Below are positions 19,930 through 27,216 of a DNA stretch of 64,000 bases, piece by piece. The stretch's first letter is position 1, and every line of letters begins with the position of its first letter. Source of the stretch: JBLHKT01 sp043101615 (GTDB lineage Bacteria; Planctomycetota; Phycisphaerae; Phycisphaerales; UBA1924); assembly GCA_043101615.1 (NCBI GenBank), contig JBICID010000089.1, forward strand, positions 1 to 64,000, written 5' to 3'. The notes beneath the pieces were generated by a model. That model had not been told where the DNA came from, did no database searches, and saw nothing but the letters and a program-made list of their open reading frames with translations. A program made the position numbers and the translations under genes.

Positions 19930-21264
19930 ATGCCGCGACCCGCCCGCCGTCTCCCAGTCTTGCTGCTCACCCTGCTGCTCGCCGCGCTTCCGGCGTGCGC
20001 ACAGACCAGCCATCCCAGGCCGGGCATCGGCTCGACGGTGCTCTACGAGGCCAACACCCGCCAGATGACCGAGGCCGGCACCTTCGACGCCCTCCGCGAG
20101 CGACTGCCCGCGATCAAGGCGCTGGGCGTCGGGGTGCTCTGGCTCATGCCCATCCATCCGATCGGGGAGGAAAAACGGCTCGGCACCCTCGGCTCCTATT
20201 ACGCCGTGCGGGACTACACCGCGGTCAACCCGGAGTTCGGCACCAAGGAGGACCTGGACGAGCTGATCGCCGCCGCCCACGAGCTCGGCATGCTGGTCAT
20301 CCTCGACTGGGTCCCCAACCACACCGCCTGGGACCACCCCTGGATCACCGAGCACCCCGAGCGGTACACCCGGGACGAGGACGGCGAGATCGTCTCCCCC
20401 ATGAACTGGTCCGACGTGGCCGACCTGAACTTCGACGAGCCCTCGACCGCCACCGCCATGATCGAGGCCATGCGGTACTGGATCGAGACCCACGACATCG
20501 ACGGCTTCCGGTGCGACTACGCCGAGGGCGTGCCCGCCGAGTTCTGGACCCGGGCCATCGACGAGCTCCGCCGAATCAAGCCCCTCTTCTTCCTCGCCGA
20601 GGCCCACGCCGAGTGGCTGCTGGACTGCGGCTTCGACGCCCTGTTCGGCTGGGGGGCCGGCGACGGCGTGCTGCACGCCCGGCGCAACGACGGCGACACC
20701 GAGAACCTCCGGGGCTATCTCGACCGGCACGTCTTGAAGCGCGAGCACCTGGTCCGAGAGACCTTCCGCGTGCACTTCACCTCCAACCACGACTGGAACT
20801 CCTGGGACGGGACCGCCCTCGACCGCTTCGGCCCCGCCTGGGAGGCGGGGAGCGTGCTGATCTACACGCTGCCGGGCATGCCGATGGTGTACTCCGGCCA
20901 GGAGGCCGGGATCGAGCGCCAGCTCCAGTTCTTCGAGAAGGACCGGATCGAGTGGCGCGAGCACCCGTCCGGAGACCTGCTGCGGAAACTGGGCGCGATC
21001 AAGTCCCGCAACCCGGCCCTCCGTCACGGCGATCGCGGGGCGTCGTACCAGCGGCTCAGGCTTGCGGACGACTCAAGCGTGCTGGCCTTCAAGCGACGGA
21101 AGGGCGCAGACGAGGTCGTCGTGGTCGTGAACCTGTCGCCCGAGACCGTCGCCATCAACCCGACCACGCTCCGGGGCACGTGGACCGACCTGGACGGACA
21201 GCCCGCGAATCTTCCCGAGTCGTTGCCCGCCTGGGGCTGGGTGGTGCTGGAGAAGACCGACTGA
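19930..21264 (+). CDS. Secreted or lipid-anchored GH13 alpha-amylase family enzyme
   Basis: A 444-aa glycoside hydrolase family 13 enzyme that should cut or rearrange alpha-glucans. The signal peptide ends LAALPAC, so Cys23 may be a lipid attachment site. The GH13 signatures are in order: region I DWVPNHTAW, region II DGFRCDYAEG with nucleophile Asp196, region III FLAEAHAEW with acid/base Glu224, and region IV FTSNHDWN with Asp288. A short beta-sandwich C domain follows. I use the ATG at 19930 because it begins the signal peptide. It points away from ileS. Confidence 0.9.
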   Translation: MPRPARRLPVLLLTLLLAALPACAQTSHPRPGIGSTVLYEANTRQMTEAGTFDALRERLPAIKALGVGVLWLMPIHPIGEEKRLGTLGSYYAVRDYTAVNPEFGTKEDLDELIAAAHELGMLVILDWVPNHTAWDHPWITEHPERYTRDEDGEIVSPMNWSDVADLNFDEPSTATAMIEAMRYWIETHDIDGFRCDYAEGVPAEFWTRAIDELRRIKPLFFLAEAHAEWLLDCGFDALFGWGAGDGVLHARRNDGDTENLRGYLDRHVLKREHLVRETFRVHFTSNHDWNSWDGTALDRFGPAWEAGSVLIYTLPGMPMVYSGQEAGIERQLQFFEKDRIEWREHPSGDLLRKLGAIKSRNPALRHGDRGASYQRLRLADDSSVLAFKRRKGADEVVVVVNLSPETVAINPTTLRGTWTDLDGQPANLPESLPAWGWVVLEKTD

Positions 21265-21273
21265 ACCGACCGC

Positions 21274-21831
21274 TCAGCCCTTGGACGGCTTGCGCTCGAT
21301 GATGGTCTGCGTCCGCAGGACCACCCCGCCGCGTGCGATGAGGTGGAACGCCTGCACCTGCACCTCGTGGTTGAGGCACTCGATGTCGAGCAGGCTGAGG
21401 CACGGGCCTGCCTCGTCGTTCCAGCGGTGGTGCACCGCGCCGACCTCGCCGACGAAGTCTTCCATCTCGTCCAGCGTCGAGCGGTACAGGTTCTCGCTGA
21501 GCGTCTCGGACTGGGCGGTCGAGATGTAGTTCACCGAGGGCGCCGAGAACAGGTGCTCGTACTCGCTCTCCCCCGGACAGGGCACCGCCTCGATCAGCCC
21601 GGAGGCGGGCAGCCCGCTGAAGTGCTCGTCGGCGACCAGCTCGGTGCAGATGAACGGGCCCTGCACCATGCGGATCGCGTGCGACCCGTCCATCACCCAG
21701 GCCTCCAGCTCGTACTCCGCGAGCCGGAAGACACGCCGGGACCGGAGTTCGAACAGCTCGGGATGCAGGGCGCCGGCGTACAGCACGGTCTGGAACGTGC
21801 GGAAACCGGTTGTATTGGTCTGTGTTGCCAT
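21274..21831 (-). CDS. DUF2617-like protein
   Basis: A 185-aa cytosolic protein. The segment TVLYAGALHPELFELRSRRV and the following short beta-rich stretch resemble DUF2617 proteins common in planctomycetes; function unknown. The C-terminal half contains a LLDIECLNHEVQVQAFHL stretch. The ATG at 21831 is preceded by AAGGGGATGG; an in-frame ATG at 21843 is an alternative. A good promoter sits at 21926-21953. It ends 9 bp from the convergent amylase gene. The family assignment is from memory of the pattern and is moderate. Confidence 0.65.
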   Translation of the reverse strand: MATQTNTTGFRTFQTVLYAGALHPELFELRSRRVFRLAEYELEAWVMDGSHAIRMVQGPFICTELVADEHFSGLPASGLIEAVPCPGESEYEHLFSAPSVNYISTAQSETLSENLYRSTLDEMEDFVGEVGAVHHRWNDEAGPCLSLLDIECLNHEVQVQAFHLIARGGVVLRTQTIIERKPSKG

Positions 21832-21925
21832 GGCGGAGTCCATCCCCTTGAGAGCGGCCCCGGAGGGCCTCGGATTTGCCATGCCGGGTCCCGGAGAATC
21901 TGTTCCCCGGCGGCCCGCAGGGCCG

Positions 21926-21953
21926 ACTATAGCCGTTAGCGTCCTATAGCCAA
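21926..21953 (-). promoter_or_regulatory. Sigma-70-type promoter of the DUF2617-like gene
   Basis: On the minus strand TTGGCT (21948-21953) and TATAGT (21926-21931) are separated by 16 bp and lie about 95 bp before the ATG at 21831. They stand out from the GC-rich surroundings. Confidence 0.5.
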
Positions 21954-22084
21954 CAGGCGAGCCCGCCGTTGGGTTGCAACACGAAAGCCCTTGGCGAGCG
22001 GATTGGGGCACAACATATACGAAGTTGGTGCTCGCAATCCACAAGCATTGGACGAAATCGTCAGGTTTTCTGGATTTGGGATCG

Positions 22085-24136
22085 ATGAAGACACGCACCG
22101 TCATGAAATCGACCCGGCGACCGCTCCTGACCACAGCCGAACAGATCGCCGCCCTCTCCGACGCGATCACCCTCGCGCAACGCCCGGAACTCGACCACCT
22201 CGCGGTGCGCCTCGCCGAGCTCGCCGTCCCGCCCACGCCCGTCCACCCCGCGGACTGGAGCCCGCCATCATTCCTCCGTCGCTGGCGGTACCCCACGCGA
22301 CTCGCCGAATCGCGTGCCGCCCTGGACGGGCTCGTCGCCTCCGCCGAGCGTCTCCCCCCCAGGCTGCTCGAGCTGATCGTCGCCCTGGCCCCGCGCGAGC
22401 TGCCCGGCTCGATCGAGCGTGCGGCCGGGGGGCGCACCACCCTCGCCCGGCGCTCCGCGATCCGCCTGATCGAGCGTGACTCGCTCTGGGCGTGCGCCGG
22501 CTCGCTGCACACGGCGCTCGTTTCGGGCGACCCCGCCGTCGCACGGCGCGCCGGGCACACGCTGCTGACGCTCGCCCTGCGCGCCCGTCGGTCCGGACTC
22601 GTGCGGCACCGCATCGAGCCCCTCGAGCGGGCCTGCGCCCGCGGCGCGTCGGAGTTCGAGTCGCACCGCGACCGCAACGCGATGCTCGCGTCCCTGGTGC
22701 TGATCGACCACCGCGAGCCCGAGCCCGGCTCGGCGCAGGAGCAGCTCCGCGGGCTGCTCACGCGCGAGCACTGGGCCGGACGCTCGGCGCTGCTCGCCGC
22801 GATCCGTCACAACCCGCTGCCCGAGCTGCGTGCCTCGGCCTGGCGCTGGCTGAGCCTGCCCGGTGTGGCGGGCGCCGCCCTCGACCGTGTCGCCAGGGCC
22901 GAGACCGACGAGGAGCACGAGTCGGTGCTCGTGCTGGCGCACCTCGGGCTGTCGGCCCGCCGCCTGCGGGCGCTGCGAACCTCGATCGACCGGCGTCGCC
23001 CCACGGTCACGCTCGCCGGTCTGATCCCGGACGCTCGCACGACCGGGCGCCTGTCGCGCGCTGCGCGCCTCGGGCGTGTCCGGCTCGTCGAGCGACTGGG
23101 TCTCGGCGCCGTCTACACCCGGGCCCTGCTCGAGGGCCTCGAGCGCGAGCCCGATCCGGTCGTCCGGCTCGCGGGCGTCCGCGCCGAGGGGGCCGGTGTC
23201 AGCCGCGCGTGGTCGCACGACCCGTGCGCACGGGTCGCCCTGAGCGCCGCGACGGCCCGCTCGCTGGCGGGCGTGCCCGGCTCGATCGCCCCGCCGACCC
23301 GTCCGTCGTCCGTCGCCCGCCTGGAGGCGCTGGTCGCGCTGGGCGAGTCCGAGCACGCGCCGGTCCGGCGGATCGCGCACCAGGACCGCGCGCGGATCGA
23401 GCCGTGGAGCGCCGGCACGCCCGCCTCGCGTCTGAGTGCGCGGCGCTGGCTCGCGATGGACCGGGTCGGCTTCCTGCAGGCGCTGCGCGCCCGGCTGACA
23501 CGCAAGGCCACCGCGGTGCAGGGGGTGCTGCTGGCCCGGGCCCTTGCCCTCACGCCCGAGATCGAGGACGTGATCGGGCTGCTCGTCCGGGACTCGGACG
23601 TGCGCGTGTGCGCCACCGGCGTCAGCGCCTGCGCGGACCTCACCAGCGACGAGTCCCTCGCCTGGATCGACACCGCCCTCCTGCACCACGACGAGCGTGT
23701 GCGGGCCAACGCGATCGACGCACGCGCTCGCCGGCTCCCCGCCGGGGGCGACCTCATGCGGGCCGACCCGGCCTGGCACGCACGCCTGGTCGAACTCAAG
23801 GACGGCGCGGCCCATCGCGAGCGTGCCGGCGCGGTCCGCACGCTGTTGGCCCCGCGCGTCGGCGCGGGCGAGCCCGAGCGCCTGTACGAGCCCGAGGGCG
23901 TTGCCTCGCTGGAGCGCATGCTGACCGACGACCGCCCGGGGCACCGGCTCTCGGGCGTCTGGGTCGCGGGTCGGGTGCTCACCGAGGGGGCCGGGGCCCG
24001 CCTGGGCCCGGCGTGGGGCGGACTGGCCGGCCGCATCGCCGAGCTGACCTCGGACGAGGACCCGGGCGTTCGCGCGCGGGCCCGCGCCTGCTGCGCCCGA
24101 CTGCACGCCGGGCTGGGCGAGGGGGCCGTCGCGTGA
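22085..24136 (+). CDS. Large HEAT-like helical-repeat protein
   Basis: A 683-aa protein rich in Ala, Arg and Leu, composed of repeated amphipathic helix pairs. Local patterns such as DPVVRLAGVRAEG, DSDVRVCATGVSACADL and DEDPGVRARARACCARLHAG fit HEAT or armadillo-type repeats, which serve as protein-binding scaffolds. No catalytic motif, signal peptide or membrane segment was seen. The start is either the ATG at 22085 or at 22103, with no strong binding site. Its TGA overlaps the GTG of the next gene by 4 nt, so the two are coupled and probably work together. Function unknown. Confidence 0.7.
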   Translation: MKTRTVMKSTRRPLLTTAEQIAALSDAITLAQRPELDHLAVRLAELAVPPTPVHPADWSPPSFLRRWRYPTRLAESRAALDGLVASAERLPPRLLELIVALAPRELPGSIERAAGGRTTLARRSAIRLIERDSLWACAGSLHTALVSGDPAVARRAGHTLLTLALRARRSGLVRHRIEPLERACARGASEFESHRDRNAMLASLVLIDHREPEPGSAQEQLRGLLTREHWAGRSALLAAIRHNPLPELRASAWRWLSLPGVAGAALDRVARAETDEEHESVLVLAHLGLSARRLRALRTSIDRRRPTVTLAGLIPDARTTGRLSRAARLGRVRLVERLGLGAVYTRALLEGLEREPDPVVRLAGVRAEGAGVSRAWSHDPCARVALSAATARSLAGVPGSIAPPTRPSSVARLEALVALGESEHAPVRRIAHQDRARIEPWSAGTPASRLSARRWLAMDRVGFLQALRARLTRKATAVQGVLLARALALTPEIEDVIGLLVRDSDVRVCATGVSACADLTSDESLAWIDTALLHHDERVRANAIDARARRLPAGGDLMRADPAWHARLVELKDGAAHRERAGAVRTLLAPRVGAGEPERLYEPEGVASLERMLTDDRPGHRLSGVWVAGRVLTEGAGARLGPAWGGLAGRIAELTSDEDPGVRARARACCARLHAGLGEGAVA

Positions 24137-24513
24137 GCCCGCTCCTGGCCACCCCCCCGACGCTGTTCACCGGCGAGCCCGCCGGGCCGGCGCTGCCCTG
24201 GTGGTTCTGGCCCGCGTGCGTCGGCGCGCTGGCGGTGGGGGGGCTGCTCGTGCGCGAGCTGAGACGCGACCGGCGACCCGCGGGCACGCGCGCGACGGAC
24301 AAGCTCGCGACCACGCTCCGCCTCGACGTGCGCACGAGGCGAGCGGTCGAGCGCCTCGCCTCCGAGCTCGAGCTCAAGTCGGGCGCGGGACTGCTGATCA
24401 GCCCGAGCGCGCTCGCGTCGGCGATCGAGCGCGGCTCCCCGGGCGAGCGCGACGCGAAGCGCCTGCGCGAGCTGCTGGCCCGGATGTCCGCGTTCACCGG
24501 CACGCGCGAGTAA
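24133..24513 (+). CDS. Small membrane protein coupled to the HEAT-like protein
   Basis: A 126-aa protein with a single transmembrane helix near the N-terminus (LPWWFWPACVGALAVGGLLV), an Arg-rich membrane-proximal segment, and a cytoplasmic helical tail of about 80 residues. The positive-inside rule places the tail in the cytoplasm. It begins with GTG overlapping the stop of the HEAT-like gene. It may tether that protein to the membrane. No family recognised. Confidence 0.65.
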   Translation: MSPLLATPPTLFTGEPAGPALPWWFWPACVGALAVGGLLVRELRRDRRPAGTRATDKLATTLRLDVRTRRAVERLASELELKSGAGLLISPSALASAIERGSPGERDAKRLRELLARMSAFTGTRE

Positions 24514-24524
24514 GCAAAACCCGG

Positions 24525-25421
24525 TCAGTCCCGGGGCGGCTCGCCCGGAGAGCCAAGCGGCGTCTCGCCCCGCAGCCGGAGCGCCACGTCGGTCTTGATC
24601 CGGTCCTCCAGGGCGATCAGGAAGTGCGAGAAGATCAGGCGTCCGGGCACCCAGATCGGCTCCTGCCCGGGCGGGGCGGTGTTGGTCGCGCCTACCATGC
24701 CGTCGCGCAGGACCGCGTACGGCACGATCTCGAACCCGGCGGACGCCAGCTCGGCGTCCAGCGCCGACAGGAACGACGAGCCCGGGGCCATGTCGCGCGA
24801 GGCCTGGTCCGGGCGAACGCGCTCGGCCATCACCGCACCGCGATGGGGAGAGGCCAGCGTGTACAGCGTGCCGATCTTGAGACGCTTGCCGCGGTCCCCG
24901 TCGGCGTCAGCGCCCCGCAGGGCCGGGTCCGCCGCGGCGAGGCGTGCGACCAGCCCGCCCATCGAGATCGCGACCACGTCCACCTCGGTCGTCCACTCCG
25001 GGTCGTCGGAGGGGTACAGGCGTTCGACGAGGGCGACCGCTTGGCGGGCGGGGTCCTCGATGGTGTCGGCCAGCGGGTACGACAGCGAGTGGATGCGGTC
25101 GTCGCCGGTGAGCTCTTCCAGGTCGTCGCGCAGGATCCAGGCCGAGCCCGCGGGGGAGCGGTACCCCGACAGCACCAGCACGGGTCGCTCCAGCGTGACG
25201 GGCTCGTCGCGCAGGCGTCTGGCCTGCTCGCGGACCTCGCGGTCGCTGGCCGCGTAGTCGGGGTTGTCGCGCGCGAGATGCACGCAGCTCGCGCCGAAAG
25301 TGAACGCGGCGAAGGTGCCCAGCGCGATGCCGGCGCGTGCGATCAGGCGGAGCAGGCGGGCACGCACCGAGGGGCGATCCTGCTGGGCGTCGTCGTGCGA
25401 GGGCTCGTGCGGGTTTGTCAT
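24525..25421 (-). CDS. Membrane-anchored lipase-like alpha/beta hydrolase
   Basis: A 298-aa protein with an N-terminal hydrophobic segment ending GASC (Cys46) and a hydrolase domain. LVLSGYRSPAGSAW opens the domain, and the nucleophile elbow is AISMGG with Ser153 (AxSxG, as in some bacterial lipases). The segment LASPHRGA resembles triacylglycerol lipases. The ATG at 25421 has GGAG at 5 nt. Its first 110 residues resemble the N-terminal part of the chimeric gene at 26550-27110, so the two are paralogues. Substrate unknown. Confidence 0.75.
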   Translation of the reverse strand: MTNPHEPSHDDAQQDRPSVRARLLRLIARAGIALGTFAAFTFGASCVHLARDNPDYAASDREVREQARRLRDEPVTLERPVLVLSGYRSPAGSAWILRDDLEELTGDDRIHSLSYPLADTIEDPARQAVALVERLYPSDDPEWTTEVDVVAISMGGLVARLAAADPALRGADADGDRGKRLKIGTLYTLASPHRGAVMAERVRPDQASRDMAPGSSFLSALDAELASAGFEIVPYAVLRDGMVGATNTAPPGQEPIWVPGRLIFSHFLIALEDRIKTDVALRLRGETPLGSPGEPPRD

Positions 25422-25544
25422 GGGGGCTCCGTGGTGTTCGCCCGGGGGCCGAGTAGTAGATACTAACATAACTCCTTGGGAGACACAAGGCAGGGATTGC
25501 GGGGCGATCTCGGAAACGGGGATGCTCGGTCGCGACAGCGGGCG

Positions 25545-26132
25545 TCAGGCCAGGACGTCCAGCACCAGCCACGCGGAGGCGCCCGCGCTGGCGACCGCGA
25601 GCAGTGCCGCGACGCCGTCGCGTGACATGATCGCCAGCCCGATCAGGACGATGCCGGTCGCGGGCGGGATCGCGGCGAAGGGCACCACGCCCAGGGCGTA
25701 GATGGACGCGGCCAGCACGACGGCCAGGGCCGCGAGCACCCGGTCGGCGGGCGGCCTGGTGAGCGGTCGCAGGCGGGGCGAGAGCACGCGGTCCACGCGT
25801 CGGAACCAGGGTCGGACGCGCTCGATGGCGGCGCGGAGCCGGTCGCTGGGGACGGCGCGGCGCGTGACCGCCCGGGGCAGCCACGGGTTGTCCGAGCCGA
25901 TGATCCGGTTCAGGCACACCACGATCACCACGGTGCACAGCACCGCGGGGAGGAACGGGACGGCCCCGACCGGCGAGATGATGATCAGCGCGGGGGCCGC
26001 CAGCAGCGGGCCGAACGAGCGTGTGCCGAAGCGGTCCAGCAGGTCCCGCACCGAGACGGTGTCCTGCTCCCGAGCGGTCTCGAGGATGCCGTCGAGCAGC
26101 TCGGAGAGGCTGTGTGGGCGCGTGTTCGACAC
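25545..26132 (-). CDS. exoD: ExoD-like exopolysaccharide synthesis protein
   Basis: A 195-aa integral membrane protein of the ExoD family, linked in rhizobia to exopolysaccharide production and alkaline tolerance; its biochemical role is unknown. The N-terminus LSELLDGILETAREQDTVSV and the segment FGPLLAAPALIIISPVGAVP are typical, followed by four or five further membrane helices. I place the start at the GTG at 26132 so that the protein begins MSNTRPHSLSELL; a longer frame reaches 26192. No exopolysaccharide genes are adjacent. Confidence 0.82.
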   Translation of the reverse strand: MSNTRPHSLSELLDGILETAREQDTVSVRDLLDRFGTRSFGPLLAAPALIIISPVGAVPFLPAVLCTVVIVVCLNRIIGSDNPWLPRAVTRRAVPSDRLRAAIERVRPWFRRVDRVLSPRLRPLTRPPADRVLAALAVVLAASIYALGVVPFAAIPPATGIVLIGLAIMSRDGVAALLAVASAGASAWLVLDVLA

Positions 26133-26229
26133 GGGGACTCTACGGGCGATGCCCGGGCGGGGGTCGATCCGGGGCGGTCCGGACCGTAGCATGCAACAGA
26201 AATAATTTTAGTGCAAGAAAGGAGCGGGC

Positions 26230-26469
26230 ATGGGCACGCAGCAGGACGAACTGAAGGAACGCGTCGAGGCGAAGAAGAAGCGGGTGGAGGCGAGGATTCA
26301 TGAGCTGAAGGCGGATGGGTCGGCGGAGTCGCGCGAGAAGGCCGACGCGATGAGCGCGAAACTGGACGAGGTGAAGCAGACCGTCGCGACCGGCTACGAG
26401 GACATGAAGGAGGGCGCCGCGGCGAAGCTGAACTCGTGGCTGAAGGAAGAGGACTCGTCCGGCGGATGA
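26230..26469 (+). CDS. Small charged coiled-coil protein
   Basis: A 79-aa, Lys/Glu/Ala-rich, fully helical protein with heptad patterning (DELKERVEAKKKRVEARIHE). AAAGGAG lies 5 nt before the ATG, an excellent binding site, and a TAATTT box is at 26203-26208. Such small proteins resemble stress-induced CsbD- or apolipophorin-like helical proteins, but no family was recognised. It is monocistronic and convergent with the chimeric gene. Confidence 0.7.
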   Translation: MGTQQDELKERVEAKKKRVEARIHELKADGSAESREKADAMSAKLDEVKQTVATGYEDMKEGAAAKLNSWLKEEDSSGG

Positions 26470-26499
26470 GCGCTGGCCGCGGAGCGGGCGGGGGGGGCA

Positions 26500-26549
26500 G
26501 CTCTGTGAGTGGGGGGCTCTGTGAGTGGGGGGGGCTCTGTGAGTGGGGG
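26500..26549. repeat. G-rich tandem repeat, three units of 16-18 bp
   Basis: Three direct copies of GCTCTGTGAGTGGGGG at 26500-26515, 26516-26533 and 26534-26549, differing only in the number of Gs. The array ends immediately before the stop codon of the chimeric gene, at the left border of the segment duplicated from ispG. Slippage or a recombination scar would explain it. Confidence 0.85.
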
Positions 26550-26806
26550 TCAGCTCTGCCCGATGGTCAGGTCGGCCTGGCCCGCGATCCGTTTCGCCGC
26601 CATCTTCTCCCAGCCGGAGCCGAGCTCGCCCTCGGGGTCGGGGGGGACGATGTCCACCTTCTTCTCGCCGAGCCTGGCCTCGCCTGACTGGACCTTGGAC
26701 TGGAAGGCCTTGCACTCCTTGAGCAGGGCGTCGAGGATCTCGGCCTCGTTCACGGTGGCGACGCGTTGGCCCCGCACGCAGATGACGCCCTTGCGGTCGC
26801 CGGCGA
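26550..26806 (-). repeat. Duplicated 3' end of ispG (copy A)
   Basis: These 257 bp align without gaps to 29191-29447, with about seven mismatches by eye (about 97% identity). The match runs from the shared stop codon up to codon 341 of ispG, then ends abruptly. Copy A forms the end of the chimeric gene. The two copies are direct repeats 2.6 kb apart, with the SulP gene between them. Confidence 0.93.
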
Positions 26807-27110
26807 GCGACACGATCGAGCGATTGAGCATGAACGCCGAGCCCGCGGGCGAGCGGTTGCCGCTCAGCACCAGCGCCGGTCGGTCCGGCTCGACTGGCTC
26901 GTCCTTCATCCGCTTCATCTCCTCGCGCACGTCGGCGCAGGAGGCCTTGTGGTACGGGTTGGGGCGCTCCATGCGGATGCAGCTCGCGATGGCACCGCAG
27001 ACGGTGATGAGGGGCGTGACCACGGTCACGCGGACCGCGGCCCGACGCGGGCGATTCTCCACGCGGGATTCGGGCTTGGTGTTGGTCAGGTCGGAGTCGG
27101 GCTCGGTCAA
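26550..27110 (-). CDS. Chimeric gene: lipase-like N-terminus fused to the C-terminal 84 residues of IspG
   Basis: The open frame encodes 186 residues from a TTG at 27110, or 208 from a GTG at 27176. Residues before the junction (a hydrophobic segment ending AIASC, then DEPVEPDRPALVLSG and RSPAGSAF) resemble the N-terminal third of the hydrolase at 24525-25421. From AGDRKG on, the last 84 residues are nearly those of IspG from the gene at 29191, including the end ADLTIGQS. The nucleophile region of the hydrolase and the Fe-S cysteines of IspG are both absent, so neither parental activity is expected. The TTG aligns with the paralogue's start. It is either a new fusion gene or a truncated hydrolase given an intact stop. 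Confidence 0.75.
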   Translation of the reverse strand: MTEPDSDLTNTKPESRVENRPRRAAVRVTVVTPLITVCGAIASCIRMERPNPYHKASCADVREEMKRMKDEPVEPDRPALVLSGNRSPAGSAFMLNRSIVSLAGDRKGVICVRGQRVATVNEAEILDALLKECKAFQSKVQSGEARLGEKKVDIVPPDPEGELGSGWEKMAAKRIAGQADLTIGQS

Positions 27111-27216
27111 GGCGTGCCCCACAGGCTGGCGTGCGATCTCTTTGGGTTGACGGGAAGCCCGGAGCCTGGATTTCACACGAAGAGATAGGGGGCGGGAAGT
27201 ATGCGCTCTCAGTCGG

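Noticed and set aside
21997..22025. Possible sigma-54 or sigma-70 promoter before the HEAT-like gene
   Set aside because: The TTGGCGAGCGGATTGG stretch lacks the -12 GC of sigma-54, and the sigma-70 spacing to TATACG is 19 bp.
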